The position numbers and the translations under genes are program-made. From NCBI RefSeq assembly GCF_001650875.1, contig NZ_LXYI01000089.1, forward strand, positions 1-64,000: a DNA stretch of 64,000 nt. The letters are read 5' to 3'. The DNA is from Sulfitobacter sp. EhC04 (GTDB lineage: Bacteria; Pseudomonadota; Alphaproteobacteria; Rhodobacterales; Rhodobacteraceae). Positions 27,791 through 36,644 of the stretch are shown piece after piece. The first letter of the stretch is position 1. Each line of letters opens with the position of its first letter. A model generated the notes under the pieces. It had not been told where the DNA came from, did not search any database, and worked only from the letters and a program-made list of their open reading frames with translations.

Positions 27791-27814
27791 AAGGGCGCCC
27801 CACGGGGCGCCCTT
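27791..27814. terminator. Shared terminator of trxA and the convergent gene
   Basis: AAGGGCGCCCC / GGGGCGCCCTT, an 11-bp perfect inverted repeat with a 2-nt centre, 25 nt after trxA. The right arm runs into the stop codon of the minus-strand gene. The minus strand has a TTTTC tail, so it can serve both directions. Confidence 0.7.
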
Positions 27815-28712
27815 ATTGCATTGGCCAGCCGAACCGTCTGAGCCGCGCTTCGATCCTGGTTGCCGCATCCGCCCGGCCCGCATTGATGGATTGGTCCTGC
27901 CAGAACCACCAGACGTATTTGTCATAGACCGGTTCATGGCCAGCGACGCGTTGGAAACAGGAGTCCAGCCTGTCCATTTCGGCCTGCACTGCAATGTGGT
28001 GGAAATCTATTTTCGCGAACAGTAGGGCGGGCTTGCGGAAAAAATATCCGAAAAACGCTGCGCTTGAATTCTGGGTCACGACATAGTCGCAATCCCGCAG
28101 ATGGGTCTCCATCTGACCGTTTCCAACGGTCAAACGTGGATGCTTGCGCGCCAATGCGTCCAGCTTATCAAGCTCCGCCGCGGCATATTGCTCCTTGGGA
28201 TGCAGGGTCGCCACGATCCGCCTCTGCGGATCATGGTGCAGACAATGTTCGATCATCTCCAGCGGTGAACAGGATTGAAACGATCGTTTGCTGTCCAAGC
28301 GCCCCTGAAGCGGCACATAGACGTATCCGGAACGGCTGCTGTCCTGCGGTGCCTGGCCGAACAACCGCTTTTGCCAAAAGCGATAGAACCGGGCGGCGTC
28401 CGGTGCAACGGCATCTGGGTCAAAGGACGCGCGGGCGACATCCCAGTCCCAACGCTCCGCTGTCGCCTCTATCTGCCAGAAGGGATATTGATAGACCCGC
28501 CTGAAAACCAACCCCAGATCATTCGGGGGCGGTGCCATGTGGGTCAGGGAATAGGCGTGCGACGCCTGACCGGGAATATCAGAAAATTCGACCCTGAACC
28601 GGGCTTTTTCGGCCACCTGAGCGACGAGGTTGATGAAATTATGCTCCCCCGCCTCTGCGCTGCGGCGCAGGGGTTCTTCAAGACAGATGCGCAGGATTTT
28701 CTGATCGGCCAT
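27813..28712 (-). CDS. Capsular-polysaccharide-type (Kdo transferase/glycosyltransferase-like) protein
   Basis: 299 residues, no signal peptide or membrane helix. The arrangement YVYVPLQGRLDSKRSF, IVATLHPKEQYA and YVVTQNSSAAFFGYFFRKPALLFAKIDFHHIA is reminiscent of the capsule biosynthesis/export (KpsS/KpsC-like) family, where a late NSS(A)xxF segment and HPK motif are conserved. Not clearly assignable; it could be any GT-B-like enzyme using an activated sugar. It sits alone between trxA and hslV. Confidence 0.5.
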   Translation of the reverse strand: MADQKILRICLEEPLRRSAEAGEHNFINLVAQVAEKARFRVEFSDIPGQASHAYSLTHMAPPPNDLGLVFRRVYQYPFWQIEATAERWDWDVARASFDPDAVAPDAARFYRFWQKRLFGQAPQDSSRSGYVYVPLQGRLDSKRSFQSCSPLEMIEHCLHHDPQRRIVATLHPKEQYAAAELDKLDALARKHPRLTVGNGQMETHLRDCDYVVTQNSSAAFFGYFFRKPALLFAKIDFHHIAVQAEMDRLDSCFQRVAGHEPVYDKYVWWFWQDQSINAGRADAATRIEARLRRFGWPMQ

Positions 28713-28759
28713 CCCAGATTTCTAAGAGGGGTCCGCACCGGTCACAAGGGATGCCGCCC

Positions 28760-28788
28760 CTTGTCTGCCCGTTTCATGGGGGCCATAT
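28760..28788 (+). promoter_or_regulatory. Possible heat-shock (RpoH-type) promoter of hslVU
   Basis: CTTGTC (28760-28765) and CCATAT (28783-28788) with 17 nt between, about 30 nt before the hslV ATG. This is close to the CTTG / C-TAT pattern of alphaproteobacterial RpoH promoters, and hslVU is a classical heat-shock operon. Only one candidate, not proven. Confidence 0.35.
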
Positions 28789-28817
28789 AGATCACAAGCA
28801 AAAAGCAGGACAAGAAA

Positions 28818-29375
28818 ATGGCAGAAGATTCATTCCCCGGATGGCATGGAACCACGATCATCGGCGTCAAGAAGGGCGGCAAGGTCGTTGTGGCCGGTGA
28901 CGGGCAGGTCAGCCTGGGCCAGACGGTGATCAAGGGTAGCGCGCGCAAGGTGCGCAGGTTGTCGCCCGGCGGATTTGACGTGGTTGCGGGTTTTGCCGGC
29001 TCGACCGCCGATGCCTTTGCCCTGCTGGAACGGCTTGAGGCCAAGCTTGAAGCAACTCCGGGTCAGCTTCAGCGGGCCAGTGTCGAATTGGCCAAGGACT
29101 GGCGCACTGACAAATACCTTCAAAAGCTCGAAGCGATGCTGATCGTGACCGATGGCAATGACCTGCTGGTGATCACCGGGGCCGGTGATGTGCTGGAACC
29201 GGAACATGGCATCGCCGCCATTGGGTCGGGTGGCAACTTTGCCCTGGCCGCGGCGCGGGGCATGATGGACAGCGACCGCGACGCGGAAACCATTGCACGC
29301 GACGCCATGGCGATTGCGGCGGATATCTGTGTCTATACCAACGGCAATCTGACCGTAGAAAGCATTTCCAAATGA
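28818..29375 (+). CDS. hslV: ATP-dependent protease peptidase subunit HslV
   Basis: 185 residues. The N-terminal propeptide is followed by [24 protein letters not shown]; the first Thr of the GTT motif is the N-terminal nucleophile after maturation. [13 protein letters not shown] near the C-terminus is typical. Forms the double-hexamer proteasome-like core that degrades misfolded proteins with HslU. Overlaps hslU by 4 nt. Confidence 0.97.
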   Translation: MAEDSFPGWHGTTIIGVKKGGKVVVAGDGQVSLGQTVIKGSARKVRRLSPGGFDVVAGFAGSTADAFALLERLEAKLEATPGQLQRASVELAKDWRTDKYLQKLEAMLIVTDGNDLLVITGAGDVLEPEHGIAAIGSGGNFALAAARGMMDSDRDAETIARDAMAIAADICVYTNGNLTVESISK

Positions 29376-30679
29376 CCGACCTGACCCCAAGAGAGATTGT
29401 ATCCGAACTCGACCGGTTCATCATCGGGCAGAAAGACGCCAAGCGCGCCGTCGCCGTGGCGCTGCGCAACCGCTGGCGGCGCAAGCAACTGGCCGATGAC
29501 CTGCGCGACGAGGTTTACCCCAAGAACATCCTGATGATCGGCCCCACCGGTGTCGGCAAGACAGAAATCAGCCGCCGTCTGGCGAAACTGGCCCGCGCGC
29601 CGTTCCTCAAGGTCGAAGCAACCAAGTTCACCGAAGTAGGATATGTCGGCCGGGACGTCGAGCAGATCATCCGCGACCTGCTGGATTCCTCCATCGCCAT
29701 GACCCGCGAACACATGCGCGAAGATGTCAAAACCGCCGCGCATCAGGCCGCCGAGGATCGCGTGATCGACGCCATCGCCGGGACCGATGCCCGTGACGGC
29801 ACGCGCGAGATGTTTCGCAAGAAACTGAAATCCGGAGAGCTGGACGATACCATTATCGACCTTGAACTCGCAGACACATCCAATCCGTTTCAGATGATGG
29901 ACATTCCCGGCCAACCGGGGGCTGGTGCCGGGATGATGAACATTGGCGATCTTTTCGGCAAGGCGATGGGCGGTCGCAAGACCAAGAAACGTCTGACCGT
30001 TTCCCAAAGCTATGACATCCTGATTGGCGAAGAGGCTGACAAGCTGCTGGATGACGAAACCGTCACCCGCAACGCGATTGAAGCGGTAGAGCAGAACGGC
30101 ATCGTCTTTCTGGACGAGATCGACAAGGTCTGCGCCCGTTCGGATGCGCGTGGCGGCGATGTCAGCCGCGAAGGGGTCCAGCGCGATCTGCTGCCGTTGA
30201 TCGAGGGCACTACCGTCAGCACGAAATACGGGCCGGTGAAAACCGATCACATCCTTTTCATCGCCTCGGGCGCGTTTCACATCGCCAAGCCATCCGATCT
30301 GTTGCCGGAACTGCAAGGCCGCCTGCCGATCCGGGTCGAATTGCGCGCCCTGACCGAAGAGGATTTTGTGCGCATCCTGACCGAAACAGACAATGCGCTG
30401 ACGCTGCAATATACCGCGTTGATGGGCACCGAAGAGGTCAAGGTCAGCTTTACCCCCGAAGGGATCGCCGCATTGGCCAAGATCGCAGCGGATGTAAACC
30501 AATCGGTCGAAAACATCGGCGCGCGGCGGCTTTATACGGTGATGGAACGGGTGTTCGAGGAACTGTCCTTTACCGCTCCGGACCGGGGTGGCGAAGAGAT
30601 CGAGGTGAACGCAGATTTCGTCGAGGAGAACCTGGGCGAGTTGACCCGATCCGCAGACCTCAGCCGCTACGTGTTGTGA
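29372..30679 (+). CDS. hslU: ATP-dependent protease ATPase subunit HslU
   Basis: 435 residues. AAA+ unfoldase: [21 protein letters not shown], Walker [17 protein letters not shown], pore motif GYVGRD, Walker [13 protein letters not shown], sensor-2 [11 protein letters not shown], and the conserved C-terminal LSRYVL that inserts into HslV. A degraded second copy of its last codons lies 21 kb to the right (51767-51810), marking the edge of the accessory region. Confidence 0.98.
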   Translation: MTDLTPREIVSELDRFIIGQKDAKRAVAVALRNRWRRKQLADDLRDEVYPKNILMIGPTGVGKTEISRRLAKLARAPFLKVEATKFTEVGYVGRDVEQIIRDLLDSSIAMTREHMREDVKTAAHQAAEDRVIDAIAGTDARDGTREMFRKKLKSGELDDTIIDLELADTSNPFQMMDIPGQPGAGAGMMNIGDLFGKAMGGRKTKKRLTVSQSYDILIGEEADKLLDDETVTRNAIEAVEQNGIVFLDEIDKVCARSDARGGDVSREGVQRDLLPLIEGTTVSTKYGPVKTDHILFIASGAFHIAKPSDLLPELQGRLPIRVELRALTEEDFVRILTETDNALTLQYTALMGTEEVKVSFTPEGIAALAKIAADVNQSVENIGARRLYTVMERVFEELSFTAPDRGGEEIEVNADFVEENLGELTRSADLSRYVL

Positions 30680-30760
30680 CCGCATAAAAGGGTTTTTGAT
30701 TTTCTCACGCGCCTTCATCGACGGGACGTGAGCTATCTCAGGTTGCTGTGCCTGAACCGG
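30638..30760 (+). repeat. Left boundary repeat: hslU 3' end, spacer and decayed MFS start
   Basis: 123 bp that align without gaps to 51767-51889, with about 87 identical positions by my count. The left copy holds the functional hslU end; after the 48-bp spacer it reads SYLRLLCLNR in the frame where the right copy reads MNYLKFLRLNW, the start of the intact MFS gene. Similarity stops at 30760. Together with the right copy it brackets the accessory region. Confidence 0.8.
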
Positions 30761-31122
30761 GGAACTGGGAAGTACATCCGAAAGAAACAGGAATGTCTCG
30801 TTGGATGTCTCTCGACCCGGCAAAGCAACAGCAGTTTGATTGCGTCAAAACTGATTGGTCTCATCGCCAGGGAGGCTGTGACCGCCAAATACAGGGCCTC
30901 CAATTCAAACCGCCGCAGCAGGCGCGGGCATAACGTGCATCACGTTGCGGGACGCGCGACTTGGCATTTGGCGCGAGTTGGTTGATTTCCTCTGATATGC
31001 AATCACGGCTTCGCAGATCACAACTGAAGCAATCTTTTACGTCGCCACGCATTCATGGAAATTTGTCGGCTTTGCGCTCGCTCTTCCTGTCGCCCTGCAA
31101 GGGTGGTCGCGCCTGTCGGAAA
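30761..31122. other. Gene-free left end of the accessory region
   Basis: 362 bp between the boundary repeat and the regulator stop codon. Open frames here are short and do not resemble known proteins. No tRNA, integrase remnant or clear terminator was seen. Confidence 0.5.
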
Positions 31123-32793
31123 TCACCGCAGCTTGTATTTCGAGATCCTGTAATCCAATTGCGCACGGCTCATCCCCAGCTTGCGCGCGGCGGCAGAAAT
31201 GTTCCAGTCGAATTCATCCAGCGTGGCGACATATGTGTCTATCTCAATATCCTGCATGGTGCGTTCGCCGCGCACCTCCACGATGGTCTTGGGCCGGTAT
31301 ACGTCGCCCTCTCGACGCATCTGTCCGGCGTATTGCGGGATTGTCTCGATCCCCGTGAAAATATTGCTAATCTCGATGTTTGCGCCCGGTTCGGCATAGA
31401 TCAAGCCGCGTTCAATCATGTTGGACAGTTCGCGGACATTCCCCGGAAAATCATAGCGCAACAACATGTCCAGGGCAGGCCCGGACAGTTCCGCTTGCGG
31501 GCGCTTGTGGCGTGTCGAATGCAGACGCAGAAAATGCTCGATAAGGCTGGGTAAGTCATCGCGGCGGTCGCGCAAGGGAGGGATGACAATGGGCAATAGC
31601 GACAGATCGTAATGCAGGTCCGCCCGCAACCGCCCGGCTGCGACGGCCTCCATCGGTTGCTCTCCGGCGGCAGAAAGCAGACGGAAGGGCGGGTTCTTGA
31701 CCTTGATGCTTTGCAACAACATCGACAGACGCGCTTGCATCGCGGCAGGCAGCGACAAGACGTCGTTCAGAAACAGACTGCCACCACGTGCCTGCTCGGC
31801 CAGGCCGCCCTTGCCAAAAATACTTTGGTCGGCTTGGGTCGATGCATCCTCGAAGGCCGAACAATTGACGCGGACAAAGGGGCCGTTTGGCGTACTGCCC
31901 AGTTGGTGCAGACGGCGCGCAAAATGCTCCTTTCCGGTGCCGGTTTCGCCCAACAACAGCACTGGTTCTGATAGAGGGGCCACACGTTCCATCAGCCGCC
32001 GCGCCCGCACAAGCCCTGTCGAGCGCCCCACGATGTCGTTTGCGTTCGTTGGCTTTTCCGCTTTGATCATGTCGATCGGCGGCGTCCACGGCTGGTGTTT
32101 CTTGCCCTTGGGTCTGGCAATTCCGAAAATCTCGGTTTCTTCCAGATCGTCGCCCCACGCGTCTGCATTCTTGCCGATGATGACGCATCGCTCGGCCCCC
32201 TGGCCGATACATTCAATTTCCCGAAAAATTACTGGAAACCCGACCAGTGCCGACGTGTAGCCAGAGGGCACGCCAACCTGCATCCAGCACACAGGATCCC
32301 TGCTGTGACCAAAGTTGTGGACGTGTTCTATGCCCTCTGCGGAGTCATGCCACAGAAATTCGCCGTGGTAGTATTGCTTGGCCACATCGAATTCAAACCG
32401 CTTGGTCGTGACTTTGGCAAAACCCTCTATCGTATGGACGCGCGGACCAGCCGCGAGAGCTGCGGTCAGGTTGTCATGCTTGAAACGCTTCTCAACAAGG
32501 TTCGCTGACTTCACTCCGTGCAACCAACCAGCCTTCATAAAGATCTGCCGCGCTCTCTCGGGGCCAAGCGCATTGATGATGCTTGCGCGAAGCCCGCCCA
32601 GTACCTCGGTCTGGACCATGACCATCCGGGCATCGTTCAGCCAAATCCGTCCGTCGCCAAGCGCGAATTGAAGCGCACCTGCGAGGTCGGCAAGCGTCGG
32701 GGCCGCACCATCTTCAAGCAATTGACTGTCGCCGCGCTCAAGCATTTGGGGCGCTTGACGTGAGGCTTCGGTAAGAGAGATGCGTAGGGACAT
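31123..32793 (-). CDS. XylR/DmpR/AreR-like regulator with degenerate AAA+ domain
   Basis: 556 residues. Residues about 40-120 match the XylR N-terminal sensor, about 140-205 a V4R domain for small aromatic effectors, 255-480 an NtrC-type AAA+ domain, and 525-553 a Fis-type helix-turn-helix (NISAAARKLGMSRAQLDYRI). Walker A is intact (GETGTGKE, 282-289). The sigma-54-contacting GAFTGA loop is missing: the segment runs IFGKGGLAEQARGGSLFLND, about 14 residues shorter than normal. Walker B ends in ND instead of DE, the sensor-1 Asn is replaced (LLSAAGE), and the arginine-finger region reads ADLHYDL. It is therefore unlikely to activate sigma-54 polymerase in the usual way. Divergent from the aldehyde dehydrogenase operon and probably its regulator. 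Confidence 0.85.
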   Translation of the reverse strand: MSLRISLTEASRQAPQMLERGDSQLLEDGAAPTLADLAGALQFALGDGRIWLNDARMVMVQTEVLGGLRASIINALGPERARQIFMKAGWLHGVKSANLVEKRFKHDNLTAALAAGPRVHTIEGFAKVTTKRFEFDVAKQYYHGEFLWHDSAEGIEHVHNFGHSRDPVCWMQVGVPSGYTSALVGFPVIFREIECIGQGAERCVIIGKNADAWGDDLEETEIFGIARPKGKKHQPWTPPIDMIKAEKPTNANDIVGRSTGLVRARRLMERVAPLSEPVLLLGETGTGKEHFARRLHQLGSTPNGPFVRVNCSAFEDASTQADQSIFGKGGLAEQARGGSLFLNDVLSLPAAMQARLSMLLQSIKVKNPPFRLLSAAGEQPMEAVAAGRLRADLHYDLSLLPIVIPPLRDRRDDLPSLIEHFLRLHSTRHKRPQAELSGPALDMLLRYDFPGNVRELSNMIERGLIYAEPGANIEISNIFTGIETIPQYAGQMRREGDVYRPKTIVEVRGERTMQDIEIDTYVATLDEFDWNISAAARKLGMSRAQLDYRISKYKLR

Positions 32794-32841
32794 TTCATAA
32801 TTTCATGAATAAGATTTCGACTCATTTCATTATTTCATGAA
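32791..32841. promoter_or_regulatory. Two direct operator-like repeats between regulator and catabolic operon
   Basis: CATTTCATAATTTCATGAA (32791-32809) and CATTTCATTATTTCATGAA (32823-32841): 18 of 19 bases identical, 32 bp apart (about three helical turns). The second contains the palindrome ATTTCATGAAAT. The first overlaps the start codon of the regulator, so binding would also affect its own expression. The AT-rich gap runs to 33056. Confidence 0.65.
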
Positions 32842-33056
32842 ATTTATATCGAAGCAATATTGATAAAAAATCATATGATAACAGATTGTTACCTGATAAC
32901 ATTCGCATCCCTTACAAATTCCCTTGCTTTAAAATTGCAGGCAAACTCATGTTCCCTGAGTTGCGGGGAGGCAACAGATGGTCGTTTCATCTGGGCAGGG
33001 AACACTGTGCGTCTTTGATCTTGTGTCTCTCCGCCAGAGATTTTTGGGAGGAAGAC

Positions 33057-34529
33057 ATGGACGGTTCTAAACCAAACTTTTTGGACGTCGCGACCTGGAG
33101 CGGCAAGCTGTTTTCAGACGGATGGGCTGCGGCCTCGGCCGGGGTTGAGGAGGTGACCAGCCCTGCTGACGGATCGACCGTCGAAACCATCGGCAAAGGC
33201 TCTGCCGCAGATGTGGCCCGTGCCGCTGCCGCCGCCCACGCGGCACAGCCCGCTTGGGAAGCAACCCCTGCCGCAGAACGTGCCGCAATACTGAACACGG
33301 CTGCCGACATTCTAGAGGCGAACACCGACGAGTTGCTGCCCTGGATCATCCGCGAAACAGGTTCAATCCCGCCCAAGGCCGGAATCGAGATCGAGCACAG
33401 CGCCGGTTTCCTGCGCGCTGCTGCCGAGGCTGCGCTTGAACCCACAACCCAAGCGCTGAAATCCATGGACGGGCGTCAAGAAGAGCTGACCCGTGTTGCT
33501 CATGGAGTGGTCGGGGTGATCTCGCCGTTCAACTTCCCGCTCGTCCTGTCGGTGCGCGCCATCGCTGCGGCGCTCGCCACCGGCAACACGGTCGTGCACA
33601 AACCCCACGAGCTCACCCCTATCACCGGCGGTGTCATCATCGCCCGTGTGTTTGAGGCCGCTGGATTGCCTGCGGGGCTGTTCCACGTCATTCCCGGCGG
33701 CGCCGATGTGGGCGCGGCCCTGTGCGAAGACCCCAAAATCGCGATGGTGTCCTTTACCGGCTCGCCGGGTGTAGGGTCCAAAGTGGGCGCGGCCTGCGGG
33801 CGCACTCTCAAGAAGGTCCAGCTCGAACTTGGCGGCAAGAACGCCATGGTGATCATGGACGACGCAGACATGGATATCGCCGCATCGAATTGCGCGTGGG
33901 GCGCATGGTTGCATCAGGGGCAGATTTGCATGGCGGCGGGGCTGTTGCTGGCCCCTGCGGACAAAGCCGATGCGCTCGCTGAAGCGCTTGCTGTCAAAGC
34001 GGGTCATCTGCCCGTGGGCAATCCCGCGACAGAGCAATGCGCGCTGGGACCGCTGATCGCCGAGGCCGAGGCCAGGCGGATTGAAGAGATCGTCAAGGAC
34101 GCGGTTTCCAAAGGGGCCAAGCTGCTGGCCGGTGGCACACCCGACGGCACGATGTTCCCGGCGACTGTGCTGTCCGGCGTCACCCCCGGAATGCGCGCTT
34201 TCGAAGAAGAGATCTTTGGCCCAGTCGCGGTTGTTGCCGCCTATGACAACGACGACCACGCCGTCGAGCTGGCCAATATGACAGAGTTCGGCCTTGCCGC
34301 TGGTGTTATCGGCAAGGACATCGCCCGCGCCCGTGCGCTTGGCAATCGCCTGCGCGTTGGACATCTGCACATCAACGACCAGACCGTGACAGCCAGCCCG
34401 ATTGCGCCCTTTGGCGGGCGTGGCAAGTCCGGCAATGGCAGCCGCATCTCTGGCCCCGCGATTTGGGAAGAATTCACGCAATGGGTTTGGGTCACGACCA
34501 AATCAGAAGCCACACCCTATCCGTTCTAA
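33057..34529 (+). CDS. Aldehyde dehydrogenase (benzaldehyde dehydrogenase type)
   Basis: 490 residues from the ATG at 33057, preceded by GGGAGGAAG; the frame is open further upstream but lacks a ribosome-binding site. NAD(P)-dependent ALDH fold: ISPFNFPLVLSVRAIAAALA, the catalytic Glu in LELGGKNAMV, the catalytic Cys in HQGQICMAAG, and EEEIFGPVAVV. Most similar in pattern to XylC/AreC benzaldehyde dehydrogenases. It is the first gene of an operon with an alcohol dehydrogenase and esterase, the order areC-areB-areA known from aryl-ester catabolism in Acinetobacter. Aromatic specificity is inferred. Confidence 0.9.
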   Translation: MDGSKPNFLDVATWSGKLFSDGWAAASAGVEEVTSPADGSTVETIGKGSAADVARAAAAAHAAQPAWEATPAAERAAILNTAADILEANTDELLPWIIRETGSIPPKAGIEIEHSAGFLRAAAEAALEPTTQALKSMDGRQEELTRVAHGVVGVISPFNFPLVLSVRAIAAALATGNTVVHKPHELTPITGGVIIARVFEAAGLPAGLFHVIPGGADVGAALCEDPKIAMVSFTGSPGVGSKVGAACGRTLKKVQLELGGKNAMVIMDDADMDIAASNCAWGAWLHQGQICMAAGLLLAPADKADALAEALAVKAGHLPVGNPATEQCALGPLIAEAEARRIEEIVKDAVSKGAKLLAGGTPDGTMFPATVLSGVTPGMRAFEEEIFGPVAVVAAYDNDDHAVELANMTEFGLAAGVIGKDIARARALGNRLRVGHLHINDQTVTASPIAPFGGRGKSGNGSRISGPAIWEEFTQWVWVTTKSEATPYPF

Positions 34530-34547
34530 GCCAGCAGGAAAAAGACA

Positions 34548-35648
34548 ATGAAAATCAAAGCCGCAGTGGCACGAGGTCCCGAGCAGGACCTCGTGATCCA
34601 AGACCTCACACTTGATGGACCGCGCGAGGATGAAATCCTTGTCAAAGTTGTCGCCACCGGCGTGTGCCACACCGATCTGGTTGTTCTGGCAGGTCACCTG
34701 CCCACGCCGATGCCCGTTGTGTTGGGCCACGAGGGTGCCGGGATCGTGCAAGAGGTCGGGGCCAAAGTCACCAAAGTGAAGCCCGGCGATCATGTTGTCA
34801 TGACGTTCAACACCTGCGGCACCTGCCCCTCGTGTCGAGATGACGCGATGGCCTATTGTTACGAGTTCTTCCCGCGCAACTTCTTTGCCACGCGCGCCGA
34901 TGGCTCGGTTGCACTGGCCGACAACGCGGGAAATGTGCATTCCAACTTCTTTGGACAATCGTCATTTGCCAGCCATGCGCTTTGCCACGCGCGCAATGTA
35001 ATCAAGGTCGATCCGGAGGCCGATCTGGAATTGCTCGGCCCGCTCGCCTGCGGCATCCAGACCGGTGCAGGCACCGTGATGAACGCGCTGAAGGTCGCAG
35101 CGGGCAAAAGCTTTGTTGTCTTTGGCGCAGGCTCGGTGGGCCTGTCGGCCGTGATGGCAGCCGTCGTGCAGGGCGCGACCACAATCATCGCGGTCGACAT
35201 GCACGACGCCCGCCTGACGCTCGCCAAAGAGCTGGGCGCGACCCATACGATCAAGGGCGATGCCAAGGACATCGTACAGCAGATCATCGACATCACCGGC
35301 GGCGGTGTGGACTATGCGATGGACACCACCGCCATCGGCTCCGTGATCCGCAACGCCTCAGACGCACTTGGACCGCGCGGCACGCTGGCAATTGTCGGCG
35401 CACCCGCTCCGGGGGCCGAGATCAACCTGGACAACACGCATATGATGTCGGCGGGTCGCAAGTTGATCGGGGTGGTCGAAGGGGAATCCGATGGCGACAC
35501 CTTTATTCCCAAACTGGTAGCCCTTTGGAAAGGTGGAAAGTTTCCCTTCGACAAGCTGGTGACCTTCTACGACTTTGACCAGATCAACCAGGCGATCCAC
35601 GACAGCCACACCGGCACTTCAATCAAGCCCATCCTTCGGATGGCCTAG
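34548..35648 (+). CDS. Zinc-dependent alcohol dehydrogenase (aryl/benzyl alcohol type)
   Basis: 366 residues. Catalytic zinc ligands in GVCHTDL and GHEGAG, structural zinc Cys cluster CGTCPSC plus a later Cys, and the NAD-binding motif [13 protein letters not shown]. The pattern matches XylB/AreB, which oxidise benzyl alcohols to aldehydes. It is 18 nt downstream of the aldehyde dehydrogenase gene and supplies its substrate. Confidence 0.9.
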   Translation: MKIKAAVARGPEQDLVIQDLTLDGPREDEILVKVVATGVCHTDLVVLAGHLPTPMPVVLGHEGAGIVQEVGAKVTKVKPGDHVVMTFNTCGTCPSCRDDAMAYCYEFFPRNFFATRADGSVALADNAGNVHSNFFGQSSFASHALCHARNVIKVDPEADLELLGPLACGIQTGAGTVMNALKVAAGKSFVVFGAGSVGLSAVMAAVVQGATTIIAVDMHDARLTLAKELGATHTIKGDAKDIVQQIIDITGGGVDYAMDTTAIGSVIRNASDALGPRGTLAIVGAPAPGAEINLDNTHMMSAGRKLIGVVEGESDGDTFIPKLVALWKGGKFPFDKLVTFYDFDQINQAIHDSHTGTSIKPILRMA

Positions 35649-35692
35649 CCAGCCATCGGGAGAAGCAGACAAAAGATACCGGAGAACAGATT

Positions 35693-36580
35693 ATGTCTAT
35701 CGAACAACTGCACCAAATACTCGAAATGGGTGCCCAGAATCCGCCGCCAGCCGGTGGCAGCCCTGACGCGATGCGCGGCTGGTTTGAGGCGATGATGGAG
35801 CAAACCCCGGTTGCCGAGAATGTCGCGATCGAGCCAGTGACGATCAACGGCCAACCTTGCGAATATCTTCGCCCGGAAGATGCTGTCGCTGGCAAGCTGA
35901 TCCTTTATATTCACGGCGGCGGCTGGCTTTTTGGCTCGCCCGCATCGCACCGTGTCATTTCGACAAATCTGGCCCGTCGTTCGGGTATCACCGTGTTGTC
36001 CATCCAGTACCGTATGGCCCCGGAACATCCTGCGCCTGCTGGCCACGACGATGCGTTCGCGGCTTACAACTGGCTCCTGGCGCAAGGCTATGCGCCGCGA
36101 GATATCGCCATTGCGGGCGATTCTGCCGGTGGCAACATGGCATTGGCCGTGACGGTGCGCGCCCGCGAGGCGGGATTGGGACTTCCCCGGGCGATGATGC
36201 TGATGTCCCCCGCACTCGACCTTGCAGGCGAAGGGGCTTCGCATACCGAACATGCCACCGCACCGCTGGTCGACAAGAACCTGATGGCCGTTTTCAACAT
36301 GCTGCTGCTGGGTGATCGCGACCGAAAATCGCCCGAGGCGACGCCATTCTATGCAGATATGTCCGGCCTGCCGCCCGCGCTGATCCACGTCGGCACATGG
36401 GAGATTTTGCGATCTGACAGCGAAACACTTGCCGAGCGGATGCAGGCGGCTGGGGTGCAGGCGGAGCTAAAAATCTGGGACGGTATGTTCCACAACCACC
36501 AACTTTTCGCGCCTTTCCTCGACGAGGGCATGGCGTCACTCAACGAAGCGGGCGCGTTTCTGCGCAACCAGCTCACATAG
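35693..36580 (+). CDS. Alpha/beta hydrolase, hormone-sensitive-lipase family esterase
   Basis: 295 residues. Oxyanion-hole HGGGW, nucleophile Ser in GDSAGGNMA, and C-terminal His in GMFHNHQLF; the acidic residue is probably in TWEILRSDSETLAE. No signal peptide, so it acts in the cytoplasm on an imported ester. In an areCBA-like operon this would be the AreA position, releasing an alcohol for the two dehydrogenases. Third gene of the operon. Confidence 0.88.
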   Translation: MSIEQLHQILEMGAQNPPPAGGSPDAMRGWFEAMMEQTPVAENVAIEPVTINGQPCEYLRPEDAVAGKLILYIHGGGWLFGSPASHRVISTNLARRSGITVLSIQYRMAPEHPAPAGHDDAFAAYNWLLAQGYAPRDIAIAGDSAGGNMALAVTVRAREAGLGLPRAMMLMSPALDLAGEGASHTEHATAPLVDKNLMAVFNMLLLGDRDRKSPEATPFYADMSGLPPALIHVGTWEILRSDSETLAERMQAAGVQAELKIWDGMFHNHQLFAPFLDEGMASLNEAGAFLRNQLT

Positions 36581-36584
36581 GACC

Positions 36585-36620
36585 CGGACGTATCGGGAGC
36601 GAAGAAACCCGATACGTCCG
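36585..36620 (+). promoter_or_regulatory. 13-bp perfect hairpin before the ABC binding protein
   Basis: CGGACGTATCGGG / CCCGATACGTCCG with a 10-nt loop, 5 nt after the esterase stop and 25 nt before the binding-protein start. No T-run. Such intercistronic hairpins commonly stabilise the mRNA end of highly expressed binding-protein genes or attenuate read-through. Confidence 0.65.
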
Positions 36621-36644
36621 TTCATCTCAGGGAGGAGATTTACA

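Noticed and set aside
30728-30985. 85-codon open frame after hslU as a gene
   Set aside because: Only the first 11 codons resemble anything (the MFS start); the rest is composition-driven. Treated as a gene remnant.
32842-33056. Sigma-54 promoter upstream of the aldehyde dehydrogenase operon
   Set aside because: No GG-N10-GC pair with reasonable TGGCAC/TTGC similarity was found; TTGC occurrences lack the -24 half.
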